Shown piece after piece: positions 54,248-63,671 of a DNA stretch of 64,000 bases. This DNA is from Candidatus Promineifilum breve (GTDB taxonomy: Bacteria > Chloroflexota > Anaerolineae > Promineifilales > Promineifilaceae). The translations under genes were made by a program, and so were the position numbers. Below the pieces are notes generated by a model that saw only the letters and a list, made by a program, of their open reading frames with translations, had not been told where the DNA came from and searched no databases. Numbering within the stretch: the stretch's first letter is position 1; each line of letters starts with the position of its first letter. The stretch covers positions 310,001 through 374,000 of the forward strand of contig NZ_LN890655.1 of NCBI RefSeq assembly GCF_900066015.1, given 5' to 3'.

Positions 54248-55411
54248 GTGTCTCAGATAACCCGGCTACTGCTTGCCCCGGCCCGGCTCTCGGCCCACGG
54301 GCCTGAACTGACTCATTCCATCGGCGTCGTGGTCGATGATGCCCGCGTCTATTGGGGCGATTGCCATCTTCCCGCCGCCACGGATGGGCCGCCCGCCGGC
54401 CGTGTGCTGGATGTCATGGCCTCGGCCCTGGTGGGGCAGGAACTCTCCGATTTTAGGGAACTTTGCGCGTCAATACCGGCGATCGATGCCGCGACGCTGG
54501 AACAATCCGGGGCATTTATCGGGGCAGGGCAACAGGCATTATTGGCGGCCGTGGCGGCCACAAGGCAACAGACAGCGGCCGAGACATTGGCCGAAGCGTA
54601 TGGCTTCCCGGCCCCCCAACACGCGCCGATTGAAGTGCCGCTCTTCCTGGAGATAAGCGATTTCGCCGCCACAGCTGAGCGCATTGACCGGATGCTGGCC
54701 CTGCGCCCGGCGGCCGTCGGCTATCGCCTGACCGGCGGCCAGGTAGCGGAAGCCATCGGCCCCAATGCCGAATATTTGCAGCGCTTTGTCCGCGAACTGG
54801 CGGGACGAATTGCCACTCAGGCTGACGGGGAAGGGGGGTGGCCGGCTATCTATCTCGGCCTCAATGGCGCGCTGGGGGCGCTAGTTGGCGATCCGCGGCG
54901 ACAATTGGGCCAGGTGCTCGGCCATTGCGCCGGTCTGCAATCGGCCGTCGGCGGTCTGGATTTATATCTGGAAGACCCCTTTGTGCTGGATGATGCCATT
55001 GCCCAACCGGCGCTATTCCACCAGCTTAAGGATTATTGCCGGCGGTCATCGGCCTTCGACAAGCAACCTTTCCTGGTCGCCCGCGCCCCTGGCCATGATC
55101 ACGACAGCGTGAGTGCTTACGGCGATATCGGGGCGGTCGATGGGCTGGTATTCGATCTGGCCGCCGGCTGGTCTATCGACCGACTGATGACGCAATTGGT
55201 GGCCTTGCGCGGGGCAGGGGCGAGGGCGATTATTTCGCATAGTACGTTAGAACTCGTATCGCACCACTGGCCGGCAACAATTGCCGATATGGCGATTGCC
55301 GGGGCAACGGCGCTGCTGCTGAGCTATGACCACAGCCCGAACAGCCAACTGGCGACGACCACAGGGCGCATCGCCGAAGTTACCGCCTGGTTGGGGCGGG
55401 GCAACGGATAA
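54248..55411 (+). CDS. Enolase-superfamily-like protein (methylaspartate ammonia-lyase-like)
   Basis: 387 residues from GTG 54248, 35 bases after the ATPase gene. The N-terminus (GVVVDDARVYWGDC) and the middle (IEVPLFLEISD, then GPNAEYLQRFVRELAGRI, then LDLYLEDPFV) resemble methylaspartate ammonia-lyase. The stretch where the catalytic lysine would lie (QxKxPDxG in the family) appears to read VFDLAAG, so the known reaction may not be performed. A role in processing the imported solute is inference. Confidence 0.55.
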   Translation: MSQITRLLLAPARLSAHGPELTHSIGVVVDDARVYWGDCHLPAATDGPPAGRVLDVMASALVGQELSDFRELCASIPAIDAATLEQSGAFIGAGQQALLAAVAATRQQTAAETLAEAYGFPAPQHAPIEVPLFLEISDFAATAERIDRMLALRPAAVGYRLTGGQVAEAIGPNAEYLQRFVRELAGRIATQADGEGGWPAIYLGLNGALGALVGDPRRQLGQVLGHCAGLQSAVGGLDLYLEDPFVLDDAIAQPALFHQLKDYCRRSSAFDKQPFLVARAPGHDHDSVSAYGDIGAVDGLVFDLAAGWSIDRLMTQLVALRGAGARAIISHSTLELVSHHWPATIADMAIAGATALLLSYDHSPNSQLATTTGRIAEVTAWLGRGNG

Positions 55412-55499
55412 TCTATCCCATTTATCCCTGAAAATTAGTAAAAATTTCGTGTAGAAGAATTATTCGACACTGCACCCTTCTGCGCACGGGGCAGGGGGA

Positions 55500-56603
55500 T
55501 TACAGTGTATCCAGAATATTCTGCACCCGCTCGTCCACCGCGTAGCCGCTATTGGGATCGTTGAGCGCATCGCGCGGAGTGACATCGAGATTATCCAGCC
55601 ACTCCGTGACCACCTGGACACCCAGAACAGGGGCATAGATATTGCGCGTGGTCGTAACGTCGGCGTGGCCCAGAAATTCCTGCACCACTTCCAGCGGCAT
55701 ACCCGCCCGCAACAGTTGGGTGGCGCGATAATGGCGAAAGTCGTGGGCCGATAGGCTCTCGTGTAGATGCAGGGCGTTGACGGCCCGCTTGACGACGTTG
55801 TGCACCGAGGTGATGCTCAGACGCGCATCGCCCGAGTTGCGACTGTGGGAGACAAACAGGGCCTGGTTGGTGTCGCCGCGCTCGGCCAGATAGGCCACCA
55901 CCGCCTCGCGGGCGTAGGCCCGAATGTGCAGGGTGCGCCCCTTGTTGCCCTTGCCGACAATCGTGGCGTAGGCGGCGCGGCCGTGGCCGACGTTGGCCCG
56001 GTTCAGCGATACCACCTCCGAGATGCGCGCCGCCGTCGAATAGAGCATCCGCACGATGGCCCGATCGCGCAGCACCGTCAGCCGGCGATTATAGCGGTCG
56101 TTGTCACCGGGCAGGGGCAGGGTGTCGTAGTATTCGACGATGCGCGGCACGTCCTGCCGGGCCAGGTCGAGATCGATCACGTTTTCGGCCTGATTGCGTT
56201 CGATCTGGCGGCGCGCCATCTGCCGTTGCAGCTTGCCCAGTTGCATCGTGTCCGGCAGCCGGTCATAGCCGTCCAGGAAGTTCAGATAGCCGACGATAGC
56301 GGCCATGTAGGTCGTCACCGTCGATTTGGCCCGGTTCGCCAGCAGCCAGCCGCGATACTCCAGCACGACGTCGGTGGTCAGTTGGCCGGGGGCCAACGGC
56401 CAGGCGTCCTTGCGCGAGTAGCCGGCCTTGCGATAATGTTGCAGCCAATCGGCGAACAGCCGCAAGCCGCTGCGATAGGTGGTCTCGGTCTTGAGGCTTT
56501 GCGCGCCGGCCTCGCGCAGGAAAGCCTCTTCATCGATCCACATCGGCCCCTCCGGCAGCGGCCGTTCCGAGATGGGCAATAGATTGGCTTCATGGCGGGC
56601 CAT
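55500..56603 (-). CDS. Tyrosine recombinase / site-specific integrase
   Basis: 367 residues. The catalytic set is complete: Arg193 (AARISEV), Lys218 (GKGNKG), His287 and Arg290 (SAHDFRHYRAT), His313 (LGHADVTT) and Tyr323. An N-terminal SAM-like core-binding domain (TETTYRSGLRLFADWL) precedes it. ATG 56603 has AAGGAG 7 bases upstream; the longer frame is rejected. No phage, transposon or attachment-site signs are nearby, so it may be an isolated chromosomal recombinase or the remnant of an integration. Confidence 0.93.
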   Translation of the reverse strand: MARHEANLLPISERPLPEGPMWIDEEAFLREAGAQSLKTETTYRSGLRLFADWLQHYRKAGYSRKDAWPLAPGQLTTDVVLEYRGWLLANRAKSTVTTYMAAIVGYLNFLDGYDRLPDTMQLGKLQRQMARRQIERNQAENVIDLDLARQDVPRIVEYYDTLPLPGDNDRYNRRLTVLRDRAIVRMLYSTAARISEVVSLNRANVGHGRAAYATIVGKGNKGRTLHIRAYAREAVVAYLAERGDTNQALFVSHSRNSGDARLSITSVHNVVKRAVNALHLHESLSAHDFRHYRATQLLRAGMPLEVVQEFLGHADVTTTRNIYAPVLGVQVVTEWLDNLDVTPRDALNDPNSGYAVDERVQNILDTL

Positions 56604-56736
56604 CGTCAACTCCTTCCGGGGCAGGGTGTATTGTGCCCAGGTGTGATGAGGCGTAACTTTCATACTTAAATTAACATACATTATTACAAATTAAACATTA
56701 CGTCAAGTTATCCACTAGTCCAACGATGGGAAGAGG

Positions 56737-56812
56737 AACGCGGAGCACGCGAAGGGAAGACGCGGAGCACGCAGAGATAACTAAGCGCAGAATTCTCCGC
56801 GATCTCCGCGTT
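56737..56812. repeat. Imperfect palindrome of tandem CGCGGAG words
   Basis: Arms 56737-56754 and 56795-56812 match at 15 of 18 positions. The words CGCGGAGCACGC recur within the left part (56740 and 56761), and CTCCGCG recurs on the right. It lies in the 295-base divergent gap between the recombinase and acyl-CoA dehydrogenase genes. Apart from this the gap is AT-rich near the recombinase start. Confidence 0.65.
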
Positions 56813-56898
56813 ATCTGACTTTAGTAAACCCCAGAAGAACAGTCAGCATTAATCGACTTGAGCGCCGGAGTTCGGTAACATAGACCCACGAGGTGAAT

Positions 56899-58107
56899 AT
56901 GGACTTTGAATTGAGTGAAAGCCACAAGATGGTCGAGCGGACGGTCTACGACTTTGCGCGCAAGACTGTTATGCCGCTGATCAAGGAACACGACCGCGCC
57001 CACACGTACCCCCACGAATTGCTGCCGCAGATGGCCGCGCTGGGCTTCCTGGGCATCTGCCTGCCGGTGCGCTACGGCGGCGCGGGGCTGGATTATCTGT
57101 CGTTAGCCATCCTGTCCGAGGGGCTGGAGTATGCCGACTCATCGGTGCGCGAAACCATCGCCGTCCACCTGGGTCTCCACGCGTTGCCCATCTTCCAATG
57201 GGGCACGGCCGAGCAGAAAAGCGCCTTCCTGCCGCCCCTATCCAGCGGCGAAAATATAGCCTGCTTTGGTCTGACCGAGCCTGGCGCGGGTTCGGACGTG
57301 GCCGCCATGAACAGCCGGGCGCGCCGGGATGGCGGCGATTACATCCTCAACGGTGAGAAGATGTGGATCACCCTGGCCGATGTGGCCGACCGTTTCCTGG
57401 TCTTCGCCAAGACGGACCCGGACAAGGGCGCGAACGGCATCACCGCCTTCATCCTGGAGCGCGGCTGGCCGGGTCTGACCACGGGCACGATTGAGGGCAA
57501 GATGGGCGTGCGGGCCAGCAACACCGGCTGGGTCAACATGGCCGACGTGCGCGTGCCGGATAGCCACCGCCTGGGCGAAGAGGGCGAGGGCTTCAAGATC
57601 GCCATGAGCGCCCTGGACAACGCCCGGTATGGCGTGGCCGCCGGCGCGGTCGGCATCGTCAAGGCCTGTCTGGACGAGTCAATCGCCTATGGCCGGCAGC
57701 GCCAGACATTCGGCCGGCCCATCGTGGAGTACCAACTCGTCCAGCAGATGCTGGCTAATATGCAGCAGAGCATCGACGCCGGGCAGTTACTCGTCTGGAA
57801 GGCGGGCTGGCTGAAGAATCGCGGCGTGCGCAACACGCGCGAGACGAGCATGGCTAAGTGGTTTTGCACCGAGGCCGCCAAACGGGCCGCCGACGATGCC
57901 GTGCAAATCCATGGGGCCTACGGCTACTCCGACGAATACAACGTCGAGCGCCACCTGCGCAATAGCAAGAGCGCCGTCATCTATGAAGGCACGTCGCAGA
58001 TTCATACCTTGATGCAGGCCGAATACGCGCTGGGCAACCGGCAGACACGGGCCATGCGCTGCGAACTGCCCGCCTACGATCCGGTTGAATGGGAAGCGGA
58101 GAACTGA
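56899..58107 (+). CDS. Acyl-CoA dehydrogenase
   Basis: 402-residue flavoprotein. FAD and substrate motifs include [32 protein letters not shown], and [16 protein letters not shown]; the catalytic base is Glu363 in [10 protein letters not shown]. It oxidises acyl-CoA at the alpha-beta bond, probably in fatty- or branched-acid breakdown; the chain-length class is not clear. ATG 56899 has GAGG 5 bases upstream. No other beta-oxidation gene is adjacent. Confidence 0.94.
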   Translation: MDFELSESHKMVERTVYDFARKTVMPLIKEHDRAHTYPHELLPQMAALGFLGICLPVRYGGAGLDYLSLAILSEGLEYADSSVRETIAVHLGLHALPIFQWGTAEQKSAFLPPLSSGENIACFGLTEPGAGSDVAAMNSRARRDGGDYILNGEKMWITLADVADRFLVFAKTDPDKGANGITAFILERGWPGLTTGTIEGKMGVRASNTGWVNMADVRVPDSHRLGEEGEGFKIAMSALDNARYGVAAGAVGIVKACLDESIAYGRQRQTFGRPIVEYQLVQQMLANMQQSIDAGQLLVWKAGWLKNRGVRNTRETSMAKWFCTEAAKRAADDAVQIHGAYGYSDEYNVERHLRNSKSAVIYEGTSQIHTLMQAEYALGNRQTRAMRCELPAYDPVEWEAEN

Positions 58108-58131
58108 CAAGCCATTAATAGGCAATTGACG

Positions 58132-58157
58132 GGATAGGGAGTAGAATCGCCCTATCC
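58132..58157 (+). terminator. Short hairpin after the acyl-CoA dehydrogenase gene
   Basis: GGATAGGG (58132-58139), 10 bases, then its exact complement (58150-58157). No T-run follows. Confidence 0.45.
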
Positions 58158-58261
58158 ACCTCGGTTACCAAACGCATCGCGGCGATTCAGGAGAACTATC
58201 ATCGCGCCTGTCCGCTTGCGGAGGAATCAATCGAGAGAATTCAACGATTCTCAGCCTGATA

Positions 58262-60472
58262 ATGAGGGAAGAAATGGAAACCACGTCGCTAGATCCGGGC
58301 GCGTTGGACGCGATTATTGGGGGCTACATCGGCGCTCCATTTGATGTTCTGGGGCCGCACCTGATGGGTACGGATCTGGTCATTCGTACCATGCAGCCGG
58401 ACGCGGCCCACGTTACCGTCATCACTTCCAAGAAGAAAGCCATCCCGATGACCCAGATTCATCCGGCCGGCTTATTCGAGGCAGTCATTCCCGGGCGCAA
58501 GAAAATAGAGTCCTATCAACTGGATATAGCCTATCATAACGCCACCACTGGGCTAATCGATGACCCCTACGCTTTTCCGCCCACCTTTACCGACTTCGAC
58601 TCCCATCTGATGGCTGAAGGCACGCATCTCCACATCTACGATCGCCTGGGCGCCCACATTATTGAGTTGAATGGGGTCAAGGGCGTCTTGTTTGCCGTGT
58701 GGGCCCCAAACGCACGGCGCGCCAGTGTGGTGGGCAATTTCAACAATTGGGATGGCCGCCGCCACCCCATGCGCTTCCACCCGGCCAACGGCATCTGGGA
58801 GTTGTTCATTCCGGCGCTGGACGAAGGCGAAATTTATAAATACGAGATCAAGACCCACTACCAAAACTATACCGTCACCAAGGCCGACCCGGTGGGCTTT
58901 GCCGCCGAGCTGCGGCCGAATAACGCCTCGGTCGTCTGGAATATCAATAAACACGAATGGCAGGACGAGGCCTGGCTGAACGGCCGCGCCGAGCGCCACG
59001 ACGTGAAGAAGCCCATCAGCATCTATGAACTGCACCTGGGTTCCTGGCGGCGCCGGGACGGCTGGCAATGGCTGACCTATCGCGACCTTATCACCGACCT
59101 GATTCCCTACGTCAAGGAGATGGGCTTCACCCACATTGAGTTATTGCCGGTGTCGGAGCATCCCTTCGACGGCTCGTGGGGTTATCAGGTGACCGGCTTT
59201 TTCGCGCCCAGTCGCCGCTATGGCACGCCGGAAGATTTCATGGCCTTCATCGATGCCTGTCATCAGGCCGAGCTGGGGGTCATCGTCGATTGGGTGCCGG
59301 CCCACTTCCCCACCGACGAGCATGGCCTGGGATTTTTCGATGGAACACATCTATACGAACACGCTGACCCGCGTCAGGGTACGCAGCCGGATTGGGGAAC
59401 CTACGTCTTCAATTACGGCCGCAACGAAGTGACCCAATTCCTGATCAGCAATGCCGTCTTCTGGCTCGATAAGTACCATATTGACGGCCTGCGCGTCGAT
59501 GCGGTGGCCTCCATGCTCTACCTCGATTTCTCGCGCAAGCCAGGCGAATGGGTCGCCAATCGCTACGGCGGCCGCGAGAACCTCGACGCCATTGCCTTCA
59601 TCCAGCGCTTCAATCACGAGCTCCATCGTCTATTCCCCACGGCGATCACCATCGCCGAGGAGTCAACCTCCTTCCCCGGCATCACGCGTTCCACGACCGA
59701 GGGAGGATTGGGTTTCGACTATAAATGGAATATGGGCTGGATGCACGACACGCTGCAATATTTTGAGAACGAGACCATCTTTCGCTCCTTCCATCACGGC
59801 ACGCTCACCTTTTCACTGCTCTATGCCTTCAGCGAAAAGTTCCTCCTGCCCTTCTCCCACGACGAAGTTGTCCATCTGAAAAAAAGTATGCTCGATAAGA
59901 TGCCGGGCGACGTGTGGCAGAAGTTCGCCAACTTGCGCCTGCTCTTTGCCTACCAATGGAGCCATCCGGGCAAGAAGCTATTGTTCATGGGCAGCGAGTT
60001 CGGTCAATGGCGCGAGTGGAGTGAGGAGCGCAGCCTGGACTGGCATCTCCTCGATCAGGACCCGAAGCATCGCCAATTGCAGGACTGCCTGCGCCGTCTC
60101 AATGGGCTATACCGGACGGAAGCAGCCTTGCATGAAGAAGAGTATTCGTGGGAAGGATTTCAATGGGTTGATCTCCACGACTACGAACGTAGCATATTGG
60201 GTTATGCGCGGATTGCGCCGACCACGGGCGAAACGGTGCTGGTGTTCCTGAACTTCACGCCGGTCGTGCGCCATAACTATCGCATCGGCGTGCCCAAGGC
60301 GGGGGTCTATCGCGAGCTATTCAATACGGACGCGGCCGAATTCGGCGGCAGTAACGTCGTCAACCAGCCTCAGACCACCACCGACAAGCCCTACCACAGC
60401 CAGGCTCAATCGATCGAGGTCACACTGCCGCCGCTGGGCGCGGTCTTTTTCAAGCGCGTTACGGATGAGTAA
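58262..60472 (+). CDS. glgB: 1,4-alpha-glucan branching enzyme
   Basis: 736 residues, full length GH13. Two N-terminal CBM48-like sandwiches, then the barrel: IELLPVSEHPFDGSWGYQ, DGLRVDAVASMLYLD with nucleophile Asp413, IAEESTSFPG with the acid/base Glu, and SHDEVVH. It makes alpha-1,6 branches in glycogen. ATG 58274 (METTSLDP) is an alternative start with AGGGA upstream. The 3' end overlaps manA by 8 bases. Confidence 0.96.
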   Translation: MREEMETTSLDPGALDAIIGGYIGAPFDVLGPHLMGTDLVIRTMQPDAAHVTVITSKKKAIPMTQIHPAGLFEAVIPGRKKIESYQLDIAYHNATTGLIDDPYAFPPTFTDFDSHLMAEGTHLHIYDRLGAHIIELNGVKGVLFAVWAPNARRASVVGNFNNWDGRRHPMRFHPANGIWELFIPALDEGEIYKYEIKTHYQNYTVTKADPVGFAAELRPNNASVVWNINKHEWQDEAWLNGRAERHDVKKPISIYELHLGSWRRRDGWQWLTYRDLITDLIPYVKEMGFTHIELLPVSEHPFDGSWGYQVTGFFAPSRRYGTPEDFMAFIDACHQAELGVIVDWVPAHFPTDEHGLGFFDGTHLYEHADPRQGTQPDWGTYVFNYGRNEVTQFLISNAVFWLDKYHIDGLRVDAVASMLYLDFSRKPGEWVANRYGGRENLDAIAFIQRFNHELHRLFPTAITIAEESTSFPGITRSTTEGGLGFDYKWNMGWMHDTLQYFENETIFRSFHHGTLTFSLLYAFSEKFLLPFSHDEVVHLKKSMLDKMPGDVWQKFANLRLLFAYQWSHPGKKLLFMGSEFGQWREWSEERSLDWHLLDQDPKHRQLQDCLRRLNGLYRTEAALHEEEYSWEGFQWVDLHDYERSILGYARIAPTTGETVLVFLNFTPVVRHNYRIGVPKAGVYRELFNTDAAEFGGSNVVNQPQTTTDKPYHSQAQSIEVTLPPLGAVFFKRVTDE

Positions 60473-61475
60473 CCAGCCGGATTCCCCCCTCTATCCGCTC
60501 CTCATGCAGCCGGTGCTGAAGGATTACGTGTGGGGCGGGCGAAACCTGGAACGGCGGCTGGGGCGCGCGCTACCGCCGGGCCGGATAGCCGAGAGTTGGG
60601 AGATCGCCGCCCATGAAGACGGTGATTCCATCGTGGTCAACGGCCCCCTTGCCGGGTTGTCGTTGCGCGCCGTCCACGGCCGCTTGGGCCTGGATTTGAT
60701 CGGCCGGAACAACGCCTGGGCCGAGGAGCGCCACAAGTTCCCCCTGCTCATCAAGCTGCTCGACGCCCACGACAAGCTGTCGGTCCAGGTTCACCCCGAT
60801 GACGCCTACGCCCTGGCCCACGAGGGCAACGAACTGGGCAAGACCGAGATGTGGGTTGTCCTCCACGCCGAGCCGGACGCTCAATTAATCGTCGGCTTGC
60901 GCGCCGGAACGGATCGGGCGGCCTTTCAGCAAGCCATCGCCGACGGCACAGTGACCGACCATTTGCACACGATCCCCGTGGCCGCCGGCGATTACGTCTG
61001 TGTGCCCAGCGGGACAGTCCACGCCATTATGGGCGGCGTCCTGATCGCCGAGATTCAACAGAACTCGAACACCACCTATCGCGTTTACGACTGGGGCCGC
61101 ACCGCGAACGGGCAAGCCCGGCCGCTCCACGTGGCCCAGGCCCTGGCGGTCATCGACTTCAACGCCGCCGATGAACCGCAGTTGCAGCCCCCGACGCTCG
61201 TCAGCGAGGCCGATGGGGTCAGGCGATGGCGTCTATGCCGCAATCGCTACTTCACCACCGAACGGGTGGCGCTTGACGCAGGGGCAGTCTATCGGGGCGA
61301 TCTCAACGGCGACACGCTGGAAATTTGGGGGGCCATCACCGGCCGGATTGAAGTGAATGGCGTCGCGCTATCGGCCGTTGGCTTCACGTTGTTGCCCGCC
61401 GCACTCGGCCCGTTCCAGGTTGTGGCCGCCACACCGGCTATCTGTCTGCGCGTTTTCGTGGAAGGAGCAACCTAG
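60465..61475 (+). CDS. manA: Mannose-6-phosphate isomerase, class I
   Basis: 336 residues. Zinc ligands are Gln108 and His110 (SVQVHPDD), Glu128 (GKTEMW) and His186 (PSGTVHAI); QNSNTTYRVYDWGR is the family motif. It interconverts mannose-6-P and fructose-6-P. It starts inside the end of glgB, so expression is coupled with glycogen synthesis. Confidence 0.95.
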   Translation: MSNQPDSPLYPLLMQPVLKDYVWGGRNLERRLGRALPPGRIAESWEIAAHEDGDSIVVNGPLAGLSLRAVHGRLGLDLIGRNNAWAEERHKFPLLIKLLDAHDKLSVQVHPDDAYALAHEGNELGKTEMWVVLHAEPDAQLIVGLRAGTDRAAFQQAIADGTVTDHLHTIPVAAGDYVCVPSGTVHAIMGGVLIAEIQQNSNTTYRVYDWGRTANGQARPLHVAQALAVIDFNAADEPQLQPPTLVSEADGVRRWRLCRNRYFTTERVALDAGAVYRGDLNGDTLEIWGAITGRIEVNGVALSAVGFTLLPAALGPFQVVAATPAICLRVFVEGAT

Positions 61476-61480
61476 CCGCC

Positions 61481-61993
61481 ATGTCGCCCAGCCCCGGCCT
61501 GTACCAAAAAAAGGTTTGCTTATTGGGTGAGTTTGCCGTCGGCAAAACCAGCCTGATCCGCCAATACGTGGAAGGGCGCTTTGATGAAAAATACCTCACG
61601 ACGGTCGGCACCGTGGTCACCCGCAAGGTGGTGGAGGTTCGCGGCTACACGGTCAACCTGCTCATCTGGGACCTGGCCGGGGGGCGGGATTTTGGCCGGT
61701 CGCGCAACCTGGTCGGACTGGCCGGCGCGCTGCTGGTTTGCGATTTAACGCGGGCCGACACGCTGGACGCTCTGCGCGGCTATGCCCAATTGATCAATCA
61801 GGCCAATCCGGACGGGACGCTGATTGTATTGGCCAATAAAGCCGACCTGGTTGACGAACGGGTGATCACTGACGAGCAACTATGCGCCGTCGCTCATGAG
61901 CTGCAAGCGCCGCTGTTTTTCACCAGCGCCAAGACCGGCGACCAGGTAGAGTCGGCGTTTACCCTGTTGGCCGATCGTCTGGCTCCATCGTAA
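61481..61993 (+). CDS. Small Ras/Rab-like GTPase
   Basis: 170 residues. P-loop GEFAVGKT (16-23), a switch Thr in LTTVGTV, G3 WDLAGGRD, G4 NKAD (119-122), G5 TSAK (148-151). The residue matching Ras Gln61 is Gly68, so hydrolysis may need an external activator. No lipidation cysteine at the C-terminus. Five bases after manA. Its last 35 bases overlap the convergent cyclase gene. Partner unknown; a link with the cyclase is inferred from position. Confidence 0.93.
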   Translation: MSPSPGLYQKKVCLLGEFAVGKTSLIRQYVEGRFDEKYLTTVGTVVTRKVVEVRGYTVNLLIWDLAGGRDFGRSRNLVGLAGALLVCDLTRADTLDALRGYAQLINQANPDGTLIVLANKADLVDERVITDEQLCAVAHELQAPLFFTSAKTGDQVESAFTLLADRLAPS

Positions 61994-63074
61994 ATCCCTT
62001 GCGGGGCGTGCCCAACTCGTAGACCTTCACCAGCTTTCGCCGGCGCTTCAGCTGGAACTCCCCTTTTTCGACGGTCTGAACGTAGTCGGCCACGGCCAGG
62101 GCCGTCGTTTCACTGAGCAGAATGCGGCCGGCGGCGGCCAACGAGCTGAGATGAAAGGCGACGTTGGTGGCATCGCCGACGACGGCATAGCGAAAACGCT
62201 GCTGCATCCCCAGATAGCCGGCAATGACCGGGCCGGTGCTGATGCCTACGCCAAACTGGACGGACGGAAACCTGGAATCGGCCGTTTTGTTGAACGCCAA
62301 CAAACTTTGCTGAATATCCAGCGCCGCGCGCACGGCGCGCAACGGGTGGTCGGCCTGCTCCTCGGGCACGTTGAAGACCCCCATGACCATATCCCCGACG
62401 AGTTGCACCAGGCTGCCCTGATGGCGCAAGATCGCCTCGGCGATGATTGCCAGATAGGTATTGAGGAAATCGAGCGTGTCGGCGGGCTGGTATACTTCGG
62501 CAAAGACGGTGAAGTCGCGCATGTCGGCGAAGAGGATCGTTGCCTCGCGCTGCATCTCGCCCCCTGGTTCGGGCATCTGACGATTGGCAATCATCATCCT
62601 GGCTACCGATTCGGGCACTAGGCGTTTGAGAATATAACTCAATCGTTCGTTTGTCTGGGTCAATTGCGCCGATAGCAACTTCACTTCATTGTGCTGCTGC
62701 TGCAAGAGGAATTCCTGACGTGTTTTGCGGGTGGCATCCGAAGTGGTCAGCAGTAGATGATCATCGCCGGGCAGACGGATGATTTGGATGTCAAAAAACA
62801 TGCCGAGTTCATCGGCCGACGGCCGGAAGATTGCCTCCAGACGATACGCATCTTCGCCGACGCCGATCATCGCCAGGGCGATTTCACTACCGATCAATTC
62901 AGGTATCGCCTCGGTCACATTGCGGCCCACGTAATCGCGGTAGGAGTGGCCCAGCCAGCGGTCAACGTGGGGGTGGCCGTCGCGAATTGTCAGATCATGT
63001 TCCAGAAGAAGATAGCCAATCTCATACGTCTGAACGGTCAGAGATAGCAACCCATTGCGAAGCTGTTCATCCAT
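61959..63074 (-). CDS. Class III adenylate/guanylate cyclase with PAS-like sensor
   Basis: 371 residues: PAS-like domain (about 15-115), coiled coil (120-150), catalytic domain (170-360). Metal aspartates are Asp184 (LFADMRDF) and Asp228 (LVGDMVMG). The transition-state Asn304 is present, but the Arg four residues later is His308 (TNVAFHLSS). Activity may therefore be changed or need a partner. A product cNMP could act on the cyclic-nucleotide phosphatase at 21417. The 3' end overlaps the GTPase gene by 35 bases. Confidence 0.92.
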   Translation of the reverse strand: MDEQLRNGLLSLTVQTYEIGYLLLEHDLTIRDGHPHVDRWLGHSYRDYVGRNVTEAIPELIGSEIALAMIGVGEDAYRLEAIFRPSADELGMFFDIQIIRLPGDDHLLLTTSDATRKTRQEFLLQQQHNEVKLLSAQLTQTNERLSYILKRLVPESVARMMIANRQMPEPGGEMQREATILFADMRDFTVFAEVYQPADTLDFLNTYLAIIAEAILRHQGSLVQLVGDMVMGVFNVPEEQADHPLRAVRAALDIQQSLLAFNKTADSRFPSVQFGVGISTGPVIAGYLGMQQRFRYAVVGDATNVAFHLSSLAAAGRILLSETTALAVADYVQTVEKGEFQLKRRRKLVKVYELGTPRKGFTMEPDDRPTG

Positions 63075-63150
63075 AGTGCGGGGCGTGGAGGCAGTGACGA
63101 ATCAAAATAACGAACGGCTAATTATATAGGCGCGGCCGGGCTAGGGCCAC

Positions 63151-63178
63151 TTGCCATATTTCCTGTTTGTGTTAATAT
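63151..63178 (+). promoter_or_regulatory. Promoter of rpsT
   Basis: TTGCCA (63151-63156), a 16-base spacer and TAATAT (63173-63178). The leader is about 50 bases and contains GGAGG. Confidence 0.6.
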
Positions 63179-63234
63179 TCACTGGCTCTCACGCCTCCAA
63201 TCATAAAAGAGGCTATCATTTCGGAGGATTTGAA

Positions 63235-63531
63235 TTGGCAAATACGGAATCTGCAAAGAAGCGCATTAGACAGACGGAAAAGCGCACCGAGCGCAACCGC
63301 CATTATCGCGGCTCGGCGCGTACCTACGTGAAGAAAGTTCGTCGTCTGATTGCCGAGAATAAACTCGACGAAGCGGAAAAGGTAGCGCACGATGCCTACC
63401 AAACGCTGGACAAGGCGGCGCGCCGGAACGTCATCCACCCGCGCAATGCCGCGCGCCGTAAGGGGCGCCTGATGGCCGCTCTGGCCGCGGCGCGCACCGC
63501 CACCCCCGTGGCGAAAAGCGCCAAGAAGTAA
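63235..63531 (+). CDS. rpsT: 30S ribosomal protein S20
   Basis: 98 residues, Lys/Arg/Ala-rich helical S20: ESAKKRIRQTEKRTERNRHY, then AYQTLDKAARRNVIHPRNAA. It binds 16S rRNA early in small-subunit assembly. The start is TTG 63235 with GGAGG 7 bases upstream; in E. coli rpsT also has a non-ATG start (TTG) linked to autoregulation. A strong terminator follows. Confidence 0.96.
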   Translation: MANTESAKKRIRQTEKRTERNRHYRGSARTYVKKVRRLIAENKLDEAEKVAHDAYQTLDKAARRNVIHPRNAARRKGRLMAALAAARTATPVAKSAKK

Positions 63532-63602
63532 AGGCTACCGTATCCGCTGGAGCAGCCTGATTCCATCGCTGCTCCGGCGCGTAGCGCACTAAAATTAGAT
63601 GG

Positions 63603-63633
63603 GAGCATCGCCCAGCGCGGCGATGCTCTTTTT
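63603..63633 (+). terminator. Rho-independent terminator of rpsT
   Basis: Exact 10-base arms (63603-63612 and 63619-63628), a 6-base loop and TTTTT (63629-63633). A weaker hairpin (GGAGCAGC, 63549 and its complement near 63570) precedes it. Confidence 0.92.
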
Positions 63634-63671
63634 GTGTTGGGGAAGCGGCGGCCGGCGGGAGGCCGCGAGCA

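Noticed and set aside
55412-57000. Possible prophage or integrative element around the tyrosine recombinase
   Set aside because: No other phage, conjugation or transposase genes, no tRNA and no flanking direct repeats were seen; neighbours are housekeeping-type genes.
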